In this document: piece by piece, positions 12,800-26,199 of the stretch
How positions within the stretch are numbered: the first letter of the stretch is position 1
Layout: each line of letters starts with the position of its first letter
Assembly (NCBI GenBank): GCA_016165875.1
Contig: JABBOT010000022.1
Span: forward strand, 1,329,333-1,393,332
DNA: 64,000 nucleotides
DNA from: Acanthopleura granulata
Taxonomy: Eukaryota; Mollusca; Polyplacophora; Chitonida; Chitonidae
Direction of reading: 5' to 3'
Translations under genes and position numbers: made by a program
The notes under the pieces: generated by a model
Told to the model about the DNA's origin: nothing
What the model saw: only the letters and a program-made list of their open reading frames with translations
Database searches by the model: none

Positions 12800-13520
12800 A
12801 TCTAACAGAAATCAGCAATGACTGCAGTAAAATCTCACCTCAACAACCAGCAATGACTGCAGTAAAATCTCACATCAAAAAACCAGCAATGACAGTGATA
12901 AAATCCCACCTCAACAACCAGCATTGATTGTGATAAGATCTCACAATCAATTTGCAGTGACCATAATAAAATCTCACCTCAAAAACCAGCCAATGACTGT
13001 GATAAGATCTCATCAGAACAACGAGCAATGAATGTGGTAAAATTCCACCTCAAAAACCAGCAATGACTGTGATAAGATCTCATCAGAACAAACAGCAATG
13101 AATGTGGTAAAATCCCACCTCAAAAACCAGCAATGACTGTGATAAGATCTCACCTCAACAATCAGCACTGACTGTAATAAAATCTCACCTCAATAACCCG
13201 CAATGACTGTGACAAAATCTCACCTCTACCAGCAGCAATGACTGTGACAAAATCTGGCTTCAACAACCAGCAACGATTGTGATGAAATCTCACCTCAACA
13301 AAGAGCAAAGATTGCAGTAAAACCTAACAGTTATCAGCAATGACTGAAGTAAAATCTAAAAGTAATCAGCAAGTGACTGGTAAAAACTAACAGTAATCAG
13401 CAATAATATCTCAGTGATAAATGAGATAAAATCTCACCTTAATACATCTAGTCAGCAATTAATGACAAAATCTCACCTTACTAGCCAGCAATTTCTGATG
13501 CAAAATCTCACATTAACAAT
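12800..13520. repeat. Degenerate minisatellite, ~35-bp unit
   Basis: About 20 diverged units built on CAGCAATGACTG, TGATAAAATCTCACCTCAA and related variants. The unit is about 35 bp where best preserved (12,810-13,320) and becomes irregular toward 13,500. Read on the minus strand, most units contain GAGGTGAGAT, a good match to a 5' splice site, and some also carry TTTTACTGCAG, which resembles an acceptor. The array lies inside the span of the minus-strand gene, but I found no exon that it clearly derives from. Confidence 0.85.
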
Positions 13521-13539
13521 GAAAGGACACTGTTATAAG

Positions 13540-16500
13540 TCCATCTAACGTTTACCATATCTTCTTTGGCTGTCACTCTACTCTTTTACCCATCACGTAT
13601 CTCACATTACCTAAGCATTTAAGCCAGTCTACTTATCTCACTTCACCGTGAATCTCACCTGGCTGAGACGGGCCCGTGATCAGCCGCTGGCCCCAGGCCT
13701 TGCCTCTGCTCTAACACATGACTGCTCTTCACATACTGAGACTTGCTGGCTTCCAGTAACTCCACTGCACTCTTCCTTCTACCGCATTTTCCTGCCAACA
13801 GAAAATCATCAGATTCCCACAATGTCGTCTAAAACTACACAGACTTAAGGCAATTCTAACTCTAATGAAATACTGTATGCAGATAATCAGCAAAAAAATA
13901 TATATACATATATACAAGGGTCATCAGATGTTTGCATATACCACCATCCTAGCACTGGTTTAAATAGTTTGCCTTGATTTATTAATATTTTGCATATTTC
14001 AGTTTTGATTTTTAACTTGGAACTATGGTAGGGATTGACAACTGTAAATGCACATCATTATCATGTCTGACAAAAACTGGCAAAGCAAATACATTATAAG
14101 ATTACAAGAACTGATTTTACAGACAGGCCAACAGACTGACAGACAAACACGCTGATGCTCATATGTACACATCCGCCAGTATATCAGGTGGATAATTTTA
14201 AGAAACGAAAAAAAAAAAAAGGGACTGTGGCCATTCTCAAGAAAGGGAAAACATTACCGTTTTCATTCGTTTTAACAGAAGAATAATATCCCAAGACAAT
14301 TGTGCTGGATTAATTTTTTTTTTCATTTCAAGGCTCACAGAAAGACATCATGAGGCAAATTATGTAGAGCTTAACTACTTCCTGCATTCTACCACATTTC
14401 TTTCCATTTCCATGGTGACTAACAAATCATTAGCAATAAAACTTAAACAGATTAATTGGAGCACCAGTAGTAAAATTGGAAATCCTGAAAGACAAAAAAA
14501 ATCAGGTTTCCATCCACATAACAGAGTTCTGAAAGCAGACTGATCAGCCTAAATCAGTGTACGTCTACAAAGAGGGGCTGCTGTTTGAGGCGACAATTGC
14601 ACACCAGTATAACACCATAATTCAAAATACCACATATCGATACGGGGCTGACAATGTCTCAGCCAAGAGACTCGTACAACACTGTGCTTGTATAAACTTC
14701 AGAGATATAAGAAGATAACCATCCAATGATCATGAACCAATCGTTTTTCTAGCAAACTTTCTCGTTGTGGTAACGACAACAAGAAATACATGTATCATGG
14801 GAAAATTGAGTTTTTTACACAAATTTTGCAGTGAGTTTTCATGAAATAAACTGAGTTTTTGATACACTGCTGAAAAAAAACACTGTTTTCTGAGTTTCTA
14901 AAAAGAAATTGGCTACAAAAATCTCTTGGAATGATGGGGTGAATAAAGCTTTAAATCCCCACCCTTGACCAGAGGTTTGGAATATGGGATTAGCCATAAG
15001 CCTGTACAGACGTACAACAGACAATATTGCACATATTGATGACCATTAGAGAAAGGCCAGCCTATGTACAGCCCAGATAATAAGCGGCCTTCAGCGGCTG
15101 GCTGGAAGGAGCTCTGCAGGTACACATATACACAATCAAGACGTGACACTTAATGACGACCTACTGAGGGACTCCAGCTTGGTGATTCCACAGAAATGGC
15201 TACATGTACAGGTCTGTGATCCTGAAGCAGTCAAGCGTGTCTGTTCAGCCTAACCCAGCCAAATCCAGCTCTGGGTCGCCCATAGGATGAGCTGCCATCT
15301 TCCCGGAGAGCCTCCGCACAATTTATCACCCGGCGTCCCCCTCCCTAGCTCCCCAGAAATCAATATGTGATAATATCACCACCGCTCATCACACGGAAGG
15401 GATGACCAGACCGCTGCATTATGTCATGCCTAGCTTTGACGACGTGACTGAATGACGACAACAACAAAGAATTGATTTCTGTGCAGACACAGCCGGTCAC
15501 ATGACCTCTGCCAGTTCCAGACATCACATGACTGGTTCTGACGCAGGATTTCAATATGGCTTGATGTTCAGTGCAGTATCAGCGGCGAGCAAGAAGACAA
15601 AAGTGCACTCCCTCCATTATGGATTTTGATGTGGCTAAAGTCAATATCAGTAATTGAGTAAGCTTCCCATTGGCACTTTATGTACAACATCTAGACATGG
15701 CACACAATTGTTCACTGTATAAAATAAAACTAAAAATAATTTTATCATAAGAAGAAAACAATGAATAATTCATAATGGTCAATATTTACACAGCAGTCAT
15801 CAGTATTTACCCTGGCTGCTTGAGTTTAGTTCAATGCAATCTATTTGGTGACAATATGAAAAACTTTGAAATGCATTACGCAAGTCTAATAACAAATGCA
15901 TGCACACTTACAAGATGAATACACTGCAGTAGCCCTAGAAATTTGCAATTTTGGACGCACACAATGGTCTTAAAATATTACATTTTGCAGCTGAAACTTT
16001 GACCATATCCTGTCATCCATCAAACCTCTCAAGCCCAACTGAACTCTCAAAAAAATGCAAAATGAGTAATTCAGTCATGGACAAGATTTTAAGTCAAATG
16101 CAATATCTTTCTGAGTCAACTACACTGTATATGCAGATGGTGGCCTCCATTATGACAGGTCATGTGACTCAACAAATCATTTTGTCCAGTCAGAATAATT
16201 ATAGTTCTTAACTTTCTCTGTTTGTAGTTCACTCTGGATTTGACATGAAATGAATGGTATGAGAGTTCTGCAGCATTCATTGAATATTTGGTGGAATTTT
16301 GTTTCACAGTGTTGAATGACAGGGTACAAACTTCCATAAGAGCAGTAGTTTTCATGAAGTGTTAATTATATTTGATAAGGACAGATAACAGTAACTTGAA
16401 CCATGTTTTCCAGCAATTCATTAAAAGAGGGGGAGAGACGGCAACCATCCAGAAAACATCATTCCTCATGGAGTCACCTCACTGTTAGTGCACAGGGATG

Positions 16501-19500
16501 GCAGCCTGTTCCATGTCCAGAGTGTGGCTAACTGACCAGATGGCTACATGTTCACAGTATCTTAAGCAACTGCAAGTTAGTTTCATACTTTCCCTTGATA
16601 TTCTTATGTGGTTACAGTGCTACTCCAGTTTCAGGATAAACTAGGTGGAAATATTAAAATGATATGATGGTAATCGTCTATAACATAAGTAGTTAACGTT
16701 ATGGTTGAAATGAATATGCAATGAATAACACTGTTATTTGAAAAGTTCTCAAAAATGAAACTGCAAAAGAGAAAACCACAGAAATCTCTTGTTTTTGCAT
16801 TATCATCGGAAACTTATGCCAGCACTTTTAATACACTGCATGCTTTCTTTGCAATCAGGAAAAGCATTCAAACTAATCTCCATCCAAATCATTTAATCTT
16901 ACTTTTTTTTAAAAACACAGATGTTTTGACACAGAAGTACCTCTTATAATTAAAGTACATGTATACGTTAAAGGAGAACTGTTTCGGTTCTATTTTTTAT
17001 TTTATTTACTGAATGATATACATGTACCTGTGATAAAAAAATGACGCAAATCAAAAAATGCATCTGGTGAGTACTTTTACTTGTAGAAAATACAAATATA
17101 TTTAACACCAAAAGCTGAGCGAAGAGTATAGCTTGCCTGCCCTTGAATGGCGCTAGTGTGCCAAACATGTGCGAAGTAACTGTGGCATTTCCGATTTTGA
17201 TGCGCAGTGTTTACTTTCCATTTTACGCTCCATTTTCGGTCTGTATGCCGGATCAATAAACACCTCCTCAAAATGGCTTCGACGTAATTTAGAGTGCTTA
17301 TTCGGTTAGAAATTTTCATGTCGCATGTCAATTATTCACTTTCATCGCATGGTGGGCTCCCATAGGAGGGCATGAAAACTAATCCCATCATACTTCGGTG
17401 AGTCATTAGCACAGTTAACAGCTGCATAAAACAGCATCACACCAGGATGACATCAAACACTACGGGCACACCAAGGGCAGCAAGTCATGGAGAGAATACC
17501 AAGCCATGCGATCAATGTGGAAAAAAATATATCTTTCAAAAATGTAGCAATGTATATTCCTTATATCACTTCAGCTCTGTGTTACCATTACCGCTAGGAC
17601 ATACTGTGCCAATTTTGTGCAAAAAATTGATCAACCAGGAAAGTTCATCTTTAACCTTTAATGTAATCACTGGTGTACGTCAAACTTTGAGCCATGTTTA
17701 CAGTAATTCACACAATGGCAATTTACAATTACCAGTGTTTTACAGTTATGCAAGGATGCTCTGCACATCGGCACATTTAACTGAAACCTGATTCTCCCCG
17801 CAGCAAACTGGCCCTTGTCCAATCACGTTGCGTCCTTGAATGATGAAATAAATGGCAGCTAGCTATTTTCAAATCATCTTGATACATGTAAAGTAAATCA
17901 AAACAGGAGTCTTTGCTGTTAATAATGAGAATGAACAGCCGTAGGCCTGGAGTTCTCAAACAGTGGAAAACGAACTCATGTCGGCGGAGCATTATCTGGG
18001 TGATTTGAACATGGCTAGATACTTATCAGAGCCTTTTGATTTTTAATATAATAAACAAAAGCAGGACTGAAAACAACTATTCTCCCATTTTTATTAATAC
18101 ACCATTTCTTGTGAGCCTATCCCACAAAGCTTGGTCTTTGTGCCGGGCTTCCCCAGACTGATGTAACCTTTCACAGAACATCCAGCGTAACCCTTACACT
18201 ATATCGTGTGTAAAGGGAGACAACCCTGTCATACTGATAAGGAATTGAGGCCAGCAAGCAGAACAGCACAGAGCACTATTGTAATAGTCCATAATGTGAC
18301 TGTATCATGTGTCAGTAACTACAAAGCCTCTCCTATGCAAATCAAGACTGCAATTAACACAGAACTTCTTCTGGTTTCCGTTGTATTTGCATGCATCTCA
18401 AGTCTTAATTTAGATCAGTATTTTTAGCTCCATTTGACATGTCCATACATACCCTGAGAGTACCTAGCCGTGTACAATTATATGATGCATTCGTAGATGT
18501 ACATTACAAATCATCTCTCATTCGAACAGCAGATGAAATACTGTAAAAAAGTAAGTCCAAACTAAGTTGTATATAATAGAAACTGCTTCACATTTCCATG
18601 CTTAAAATCCACTAGTCTCATCAAACGATGTCAATCCGTTCATCATTACATTAAAAGTATCCGAGTATTGTGAGAATCAAACTAATCTAATCACTGATCA
18701 AATGGCTAAAACAATTCCATATTTTACACGTACTATGCAATGGAATTTAAATATACGCATTATGCTAACGATCTGATGTATTAATGATTTCAGTCCCAGC
18801 CTTATTACATATTTCTTAAGGAACTATTCTAGGAACACACAGATGTCCATCACAACAATGATGTACACATGTAAATCATTAAATCTACCTGTACATCTAT
18901 CAATTAGATTCATGATAATTTACATGAAGTACACCTTATACGTGCGTGCAGGCATGTATATCTTTCCTCATTAATATGCGGCTCATCCAATCATGCTACC
19001 AACGACACACATGTAACACATGAATTCTGTGGTAAAACATATAACACATATTTCTCATTATTTTGTCTACTATCTACATGTAGATAAACTGGCGTTCATT
19101 GCTGTAATTGATTAGTAAATATGAATGAGGTCCAAGATTAAACATCCTATTTACCATAACAAAATAATCTATGCTTAGATATGCCACAGTCACTTCCGCA
19201 ATCCCCGTGTACACCAAAGGCCTAACGTTACGTTCTATCAAAACCAGTATGAATTGACTACATTGTGGTCAGGATTCATCAGTGTGCCGTGCAAAAAGAA
19301 CCCGTGTCGATCTATGAATATGTGCTGGCTAATTTTATTTAATCAATCAGACTGATATCACACTCATAATGTCATCCCACCACTGTGTCGGTACAGCACA
19401 TACGTGCACATCAGCTGTATAACACATTATTTTATGGCTCAGTACAAGTGTGGCGTGGGCTAATATTACACGTATGCCAATTATGTTAACAATCAAACTA

Positions 19501-20340
19501 AATTTTAAAATCACCAGACAACCCACGCGACAATCTTATATGTGAATTGAGTAGTTCAGAAGAGTATCCTTGGCTGCAAAATGGCCAATGAAGCCAAATC
19601 CAGATTTAATCAGGTGACATTTGAACTGCACTATTTGCTGAAAATAAAATAATTGCATTTTGTCATACACATACTAAAAATAATAAGAAGAATGGCATGA
19701 TAGTATTGAATTTTTGGTGAAAGAAAAAAGAGGTACCTTAACAGGTATGTGAAAACAACCTGGTACTAGGCCCAAATCATTAGAACACTTCTAGGAAGTA
19801 ATTCTCAACAACTTTCCTAGCTGCAAGTTTCTAAGCATGTTTATATTGCTCAAACTGATTTTAGGCACTTATTCTCTCTTGATTGGTAAAATTACACACT
19901 GTGCTATTCGAATTTCAGGAACTAATAAAACCCCACCTCAAAACATTTCATTTTTGGTAAACAAATTATTCTGGCCCATAATTTAGGACTATAATTTCTA
20001 GAAAATCACTGACTCTGTGAGGTACTATTAAGTCTGATTTGCAGCTCATTATAGAAAAGGGCAGCGTACATGTGGATGTCAAGAGAGGTGAGGAAAGCTT
20101 GAGAACCCGAAAACCCTAAGGTTGGGGAAACTCAGAAGATCGACTGTGGAATGGATAGTGTGACAAAAATCCTGTACATACATGTACATGTACTGATGTA
20201 GGGCCACAAGTCTGCAGTCCAATATCCATTCAATGTCAGATATACGGAATCAAGTAGGCCTATTCAGTTAATTACGTACATGTACATGTCATATCTTAAA
20301 CAAAGCAAAAACGAAGTCTGAAAAATACACAGCCTAAAGG
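13540..20340. other. Long AT-rich stretch with no supported gene
   Basis: No exon with credible splice sites or recognisable homology was found on either strand. There are short A/T runs and scattered ACATGTAC-type motifs. It falls between minus-strand exons at 25 kb and 10.9 kb, so it is most simply intron of the unidentified gene. Small exons could have been missed. Confidence 0.4.
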
Positions 20341-20350
20341 TGGCATTGTA

Positions 20351-21219
20351 GATGAAGATCACTTTACAAGATTTTTGAACCAGTTCAACCCTGTTTGCAT
20401 GTATCACAAGTATCTGTATGTCATCACCTGATGAAGATCACTTTACATGATCTCTGAACCAGTTCAACCCTGTTTGCATGTATCACCAGTATCTGTATGT
20501 CATCACCTGAGGAAGATCACTTTACAAGATCTCTGAACCAGTTCAACCCTGTTTGCATGTATCACCAGTATCTGTATGTCATCACCTGATGAAGATCACT
20601 TTACAAGATCTCTGAACCAGATCAACCCTGTTTGCATGTATCACCAGTATCTGTATGTCATCACCTGATGAAGATCACTTTACAAGATTTTTGAACCAGT
20701 TCAACCCTGTTTGCATGTATCACCAGTATCTGTATGTCATCACCTGATGAAGATCACTTTACAAGATCTCTGAACCAGTTCAACCCTGTTTGCATGTATC
20801 ACCAGTATCTGTATGTCATCACCTGATGAAGATCACTTTACAAGATCTCTGAACCAGTTCAACCCCGTTTGCATGTATCACCAGTATCTGTATGTCATCA
20901 CCTGATGAAGATCACTTTACAAGATCTTTGAACCAGTTCAACCCTGTTTGCATGTATCACCAGTATGTGTATGTCATCACCTGATGAAGATCACTTTACA
21001 AGATATCTGAACCAGTTCAACCCCGTTTGCATGTATCACTAGTATCTGTATGTCATCACCTGATGAAGATCACTTTACAAGATCTTTGAACCAGTTCAAC
21101 CCCGTTTGCATGTATCACCAGTACCTGTATGTCATCACCTGATGAAGATCACTTTACAAGATCTCTGAACCAGTTCAACCCTGTTTGCATGTATGACCAG
21201 TATTTGTCTGTCATCACCT
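20351..21219. repeat. Tandem array, 11 copies of a 79-bp unit
   Basis: Exactly eleven 79-bp units begin with GATGAAGATCACTTTACAAG and end with GTATGTCATCACCT. Units differ from one another by only a few substitutions and show no length change, so the array is young or homogenised. It is flanked by single-copy sequence. All three frames contain stops, so it is not coding. Confidence 0.97.
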
Positions 21220-24200
21220 GGTAACACACTGAGTCCAGCCCTAGAGCTATATAAATGTGTAAGTATGTATGAGTTTTTAAGACAGCGTTATAACAATCAC
21301 ATCAGATAAGAATGGACACATAAATGGTTAGGTGTCCCTGGCACATGTATGTACCACTCAGCTGAAACACAATATGCCTAGCCAGTTGTTGATATACCAG
21401 TTAGATAATCTTAAGTATTACCATAAAGTTTAAACTGAATACACATATACCACAATGAAAATAAAACACAAGTCTAATATCAAGACAGGTAATAAATCAA
21501 TATTTTACCACTGACATACTTTCATTAAAAGACAACAGCTTTGGTGCCAGTGTGTGATATCTGTACGCAAGTACAAGTATTAAGTTTGACAATGGGTACG
21601 TGTACGGGTATCTTACAGCACAAGACCTCTGTGCTGGGCCTTAAGCCATAAACTTTGCATGAGTATGATTTTTGATCTAAAATGAAGAATAACCGTCAAC
21701 TTGAGATGGACTTGATAAATGCAAGTCAGAAATAAAAAACCTTGACAAAGGCTTGAATTTGTCTTTTGTGCTCACGCTCAGCATGAAATCTAACTACGAT
21801 CATGAACTTTTCTTAAACCCATACTCAGCCTCAACCAAGCCTTAAATATGCCTACTGAAGCATGGATATACCCCTGAATGCGTGTACATTAACATTCTAC
21901 AAATGCCAGTCACATCTGTGTTGATTTAACAAATATCTATGGAGAAGTGGTAGCAAACTATACATGTGAGTGTCAGAAAGTCATACTTTTTGAAGTTGTC
22001 TTTTTACCTGGTGACTGTACAGTTTTTAACAGAATACTTTAGTACTGGTAGCAAAGCATAAATTGACCAAGCACATTCCCACCCAAAAATCAATTTAGAG
22101 TTGAGAAATCATTTATCTGGAGGAATACAAAATTACAATTTTTTGGTGCACTAATTGAAGAAAAATAAATAATAAAATTGTGGTATAGGAGGTGGATTAA
22201 AAATACAGTATAAAATGAGAGTTCTTCACAGGATTTTGCCTTTCTGATACTTTCTTCTCTTGAGAAAGACACAAAAGTGAAGAACTCACATTTTTTATTT
22301 GTTTTGAAATTGAATTCAAGATGTTACATGACCTCAGCAAATCGCATCATCTGAGCATGATTTAATGAGATTCGTGTTTGAGTCATGTACAATGTACAGA
22401 CCCAGATTCTGAGCCTGGGTCCACAAACTCATTGATCATGAACCAGAAACACTAGTGCAACACCTGTTGTATACAAAGCCATGTGCACACTGACACAGCT
22501 TTGAACATTTCAAAGTGAAGCAATCTATAAATCTGTTGGCACTAACATATAGGTAAACTGTAACACTTTTTTTATTTCAGGTCAGGCCACCATACAAAAA
22601 TTCTTTATCAGGCCTATGAAGAAAAAATAGGGTTGGCTGGTTGGGAATTCTGTTATTTTTTCCACTCTGGCCAATGAAAAAATACAGATTTTTACATTGG
22701 GAGAAAAGAAAATAAAATCCCAATAACAATTTTCGAGATGCAAGTCCAAATCAACACCAAATTGCTGGTCAGACTGGGGCACAGGGACTGGTCATTCATA
22801 TACAATTTAAAGAAGTGGCCTGAAAGAACACATTGGTGTGTTGTTGAACATGAGGGTGACAGCTAAATCCCCAGGGGACAGGATGTATCAGATGACACAT
22901 ACCCCTGTGTCCCAACTTAATAACTCGAGTTCAGTGATGCTCAAGTTACAATAGGAAGAAACATTATACCATCAATTAGCCGCACAGCCATAACCATGTA
23001 TCTACTTCAGACAACGGTGACATCTCACGAACAAGTAAAATAATCTACTGGAAATCGAAAAAGCCATCAAACAATTTGGTGGATGCACTGACACATGACC
23101 ACATCTGGAGACATCATGGTCATAAACATCACGCACACTTTTGTACTTTTATACTAAAATTCATTCAAATCTTTTCATGATGTGATGCAGTATATTTTGA
23201 GTTCTTCCCAGGGCCCGATCTGGTTTAAGTGCTCAGATATATTTTCACATCTTCGACAATTACCATAATTCCTGAACCTTTTCTCATATGAAAGAAAAAC
23301 TATTAGTGCTACTCATGCACCTCTGTAATTTGATTTTCGACACAACACTAGACTGGTTGGGTTGACCAATTTCAAGGCTGTGCTTTAATAAGATACAGTA
23401 TCAATGACATACAGAGTATACAAGATGAGTGATAAATATTTACTTCATTGTTGTTTTAAGGCCACATACTTAAGAGTATTTAAATAAAATAGGATAGTGG
23501 TCAGTTTTAAGGGTGGATAGAACCGGAGTGCTTCACATATACCACTGACCTTTGGCAAGTTACTGACGAACTTTTCCGCATGTTACATACAGATATGCAC
23601 ACAACACTGGTGGAAGGTCAGTGATCTTCAATCTTACCAATCAAAACTATTCTTAAATCATTTGATTTACGCATAAAACAATCAAATCATTACCAATAGC
23701 CTATATATACAAATTAAGGCATTTAGATGATGTTATAAAATGAACCTCTTCACTCAATGAACTGCTTGGTATGCTCAACGCAGTTGTTGCCGACAAAGGG
23801 CTGCAAGGACCAGTTAATGTGGGAAAATCTAATCAATGACTGATAACGCCTTCAGCCTGGTGGTGGTACCGGTTTCATCCCGACCACATGCCTCCATTAA
23901 TTCATACAAGCCCTGTAACTGTTTTTGTACAGCCTGTGAGAACCAGGTGCACGCATGTAGCTCAACATACCTGACATACTGCTCAGGAGCAAGCCTTGGG
24001 GAAGGGACTAGGGTATGAACTAAACCACAATGATAACAGTACCTAGCATGCTGTGAAAGACCTTCAGTACACAGCCATTGTTACAAATACACCTCTATAC
24101 TTGCTGCAGATGTATATAACTGAAAATCATGCTTACTGTGGTGTACATAGAGGAGTGCAGTGCAGGGTGTACAGAACAATGTACATACACACTTGTACGT

Positions 24201-24760
24201 GTAGCTACGTACATGTCAGCTTAGGTAGCAACAGTGATCATGTAACACATACAGGTACAAAGAAACTCTTAAGTATAAATGACAACATCTGGACAAGGTG
24301 AAACACACAGGATTCCTTGTTTCCCTTCACCCGCCCACACATCATTTCACCCCTCGCATCAGAACTAGGTGCACTGTATTTCACTTCTTCTTTTGGCAAG
24401 AAACTGGCAAAGAAGGTGACATTATCACAAATCAATGATAATGAAAAATGAATATTTTTTCACTATCTGTATTAATTTTCCAAAAGCCAAGATGGTCTTC
24501 TACAAATTCACATACACAGAATTAATATAAAATCCAAAAAAAATTTATGATATATCATGGGATGAGGGTACCAGTATAAAACATGATCACAGTTCAGGTG
24601 TTTGCTATCACTGTTTATTTTTCTTGAGGACAACTTTATTTATAAAAATATATCAAATAAAAATTTTAATTGTAAAAACTGCAATGAAAATTCATTCTAA
24701 GAATACATATGTGTAGGCTATACATGTAGGTGTACACACTGTTATAGATGAACACTATGA
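21220..24760. other. AT-rich stretch with no supported gene
   Basis: Two minus-strand stretches (around 22,782-22,582 and 22,272-22,090) are open for about 60 codons and have acceptor-like sequence nearby, but neither has a convincing frame or donor. They could be exons of the surrounding minus-strand gene. Nothing else stands out. Confidence 0.35.
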
Positions 24761-24764
24761 TAAT

Positions 24765-25006
24765 TTAGTAAAGCATTCTACTCGCAACAACCAAGAATCA
24801 TCTCACCAGTCACTGTGAGTTCAAGTCTGGCTCAGACTGTCATCCTCTACAGCCCTATGTCATGTACGTGGGAAGGTCTGCCAGCGACCTGCAGACGGTT
24901 GTGGGTTCCCCGACAAGCGCTGCCTGGTTTCCTCTCACGACAATGCTGGCCACTTTTTATTAGTGAAATATTTCTAAGTACAATTTAAAACATCAATCAA
25001 ATTAAG
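24765..25006 (+). mobile_element. tRNA-derived SINE copy, diverged
   Basis: Retains the B-box-like GTGAGTTCAAGTC, the GGGAAGGTCTGCCAGC core and the GGTTTCCTCTCACGACAATGCTGG block. The 3' end is decayed to ATCAATCAAATTA. It lies just downstream of the second exon of the minus-strand gene. Confidence 0.8.
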
Positions 25007-25159
25007 ATGTAACTGTAACACATGAGCAGAAAATCACAGCTGTTAAATGTACATGTACCGATTCAGCTAAAAATTTCTTTTCCATATTTATACACAATGT
25101 ATCTTAACAGTACAAAATGTCATCATTTGTGCTAATGGTGTTAACAAAAGTTAAAATAC

Positions 25160-25701
25160 CATTATAATTTTGGGCTGGTGTGCCATTACTGAGAGGAATA
25201 TACGTGGGATGTGTTTGTGACCAAGCTGAGAGGTAGGAGCTACACTTGAATCCTGCTTTGGGTTGCAAACGTCGTTCGAAAAGGACCTGTAAAAGACACG
25301 TGAGCTCTGTCATTGCTTCCCTTTGTGGCTATTAAATCCCATCAGTCATGTGTATAAAAGATGGACTGAAATGGCAACCTGGGTCTAGATGTAAATGTAT
25401 GTATGTATACATGTACAGCAATGTAAGTACGTGGGAAGGTCTACCAGGAACCTGCGGCTGGTCGAGGGTTTCTGCCCAGTTTCCTCCCACCATGATGTTG
25501 GCTGTCGTCGTATAAGTGAAATATTCTTGAGCATGGCGTAAAACAACAATCAAATAAATAAATACAGGAATGTGAAAAAATCATGCTCATATACTCACTG
25601 AGAATGCCTCTGTTTGTCCTTTCCCTGAAGTAACTAGCGCCTTTATCCAGCAGCTTTTCTGGGTTGTTTCTCAGGGTACAGGATGTCACCTGAAGAGCCA
25701 T
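25160..25701 (-). CDS. Start of the unidentified minus-strand gene: exons 1 and 2
   Basis: Exon 1 is 25,701-25,599: a first ATG with an in-frame TGA 6 bases upstream, 34 codons plus one base, and donor CTCA/GTGAGT. It contains KLLDKGASYFRERTNRG. Exon 2 is 25,306-25,160, after AATGACAG, with phase 1 on both sides; it contains VLFERRLQPKAGFKCSSYL and ends at AATG/GTATTT. The junction A+AG gives Lys and keeps one open frame of 83 codons. I first read exon 1 as a FAM110 N-terminus, but the family's next conserved block does not follow. The frame instead continues into exon 2, so the product is unidentified. It is probably the 5' end of the gene whose later exons lie at 10.9-6.1 kb. Confidence 0.5.
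25425..25563 (+). mobile_element. SINE 3' fragment
   Basis: This is the core-to-tail part of the SINE: GGGAAGGTCTACCAG, TTTCCTCCCACCATGATG, GTATAAGTGAAATATTCTTG, and a CAATCAAATAAATAAA tail. The tRNA-like head is missing. It sits in intron 1 of the minus-strand gene, between the exons at 25.6 and 25.3 kb. Confidence 0.85.
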
Positions 25702-25899
25702 GTTTCAGGCGAGTCCTCCCTTCTCGAACGCCGACCCGCAGTCTTGTGATCACAGCAGAAGTTGACATCAAAAATAAGGCCACTGGGCTAAAATTAGCTT
25801 CACGACCAACTCATCCGGTCGCGTGGATTAGGCCACTTACGACGGGACGATCGCTCTACAACCAAGTTAATCATTTCACTGGACTGTCACGTTTCCACA

Positions 25900-26110
25900 A
25901 ACTGTCATTGTGATCATCGCTGGCTGCTGTTCTGTGTAATCATTTATAAGCCTTTGGCAATCCCTACCGATCGCCCTACGTCCGCCATGCTGCCACCTCT
26001 CGCGCGACCTTTCGCAATGAGGAAATCCCCACTTGTTTTGTATCGGGCTGTTCCGCCCACCACGCTTACTCCCTTCGCAGGTGTCAAATGGATGAAGGGA
26101 GGCAACTTTG
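25900..26110. promoter_or_regulatory. CpG-richer segment, possible promoter
   Basis: A short interval richer in CG dinucleotides than its surroundings (CGATCGCCC, CTCTCGCGCGACC) lies about 200-400 bases upstream of the first ATG of the minus-strand gene. A minus-strand ATG at 25,988-25,986 in this segment is followed after seven codons by CGATCG/GTAGGG, a possible small alternative first exon. This is inference from position and composition only. Confidence 0.3.
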
Positions 26111-26199
26111 TAATGACGAAATGTTTGAGACACCACCGAAAAGACATAACCAAAAAACATAGCAAACGCCTTAGTCAAGACAGTCGGTGTGTACGACCC

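Noticed and set aside
20351..21219. Hammerhead ribozyme in the 79-bp unit (CTGATGAAGATC...GATCT)
   Set aside because: The CTGATGA and a possible stem are present, but the required GAAA core after stem II and the flanking stems are not.
25599..25701. FAM110 N-terminal exon (KLLDKGASYFRER resembles the family's N-terminal block)
   Set aside because: The next conserved FAM110 block is not found downstream, and the frame continues in phase into an unrelated exon at 25,306.
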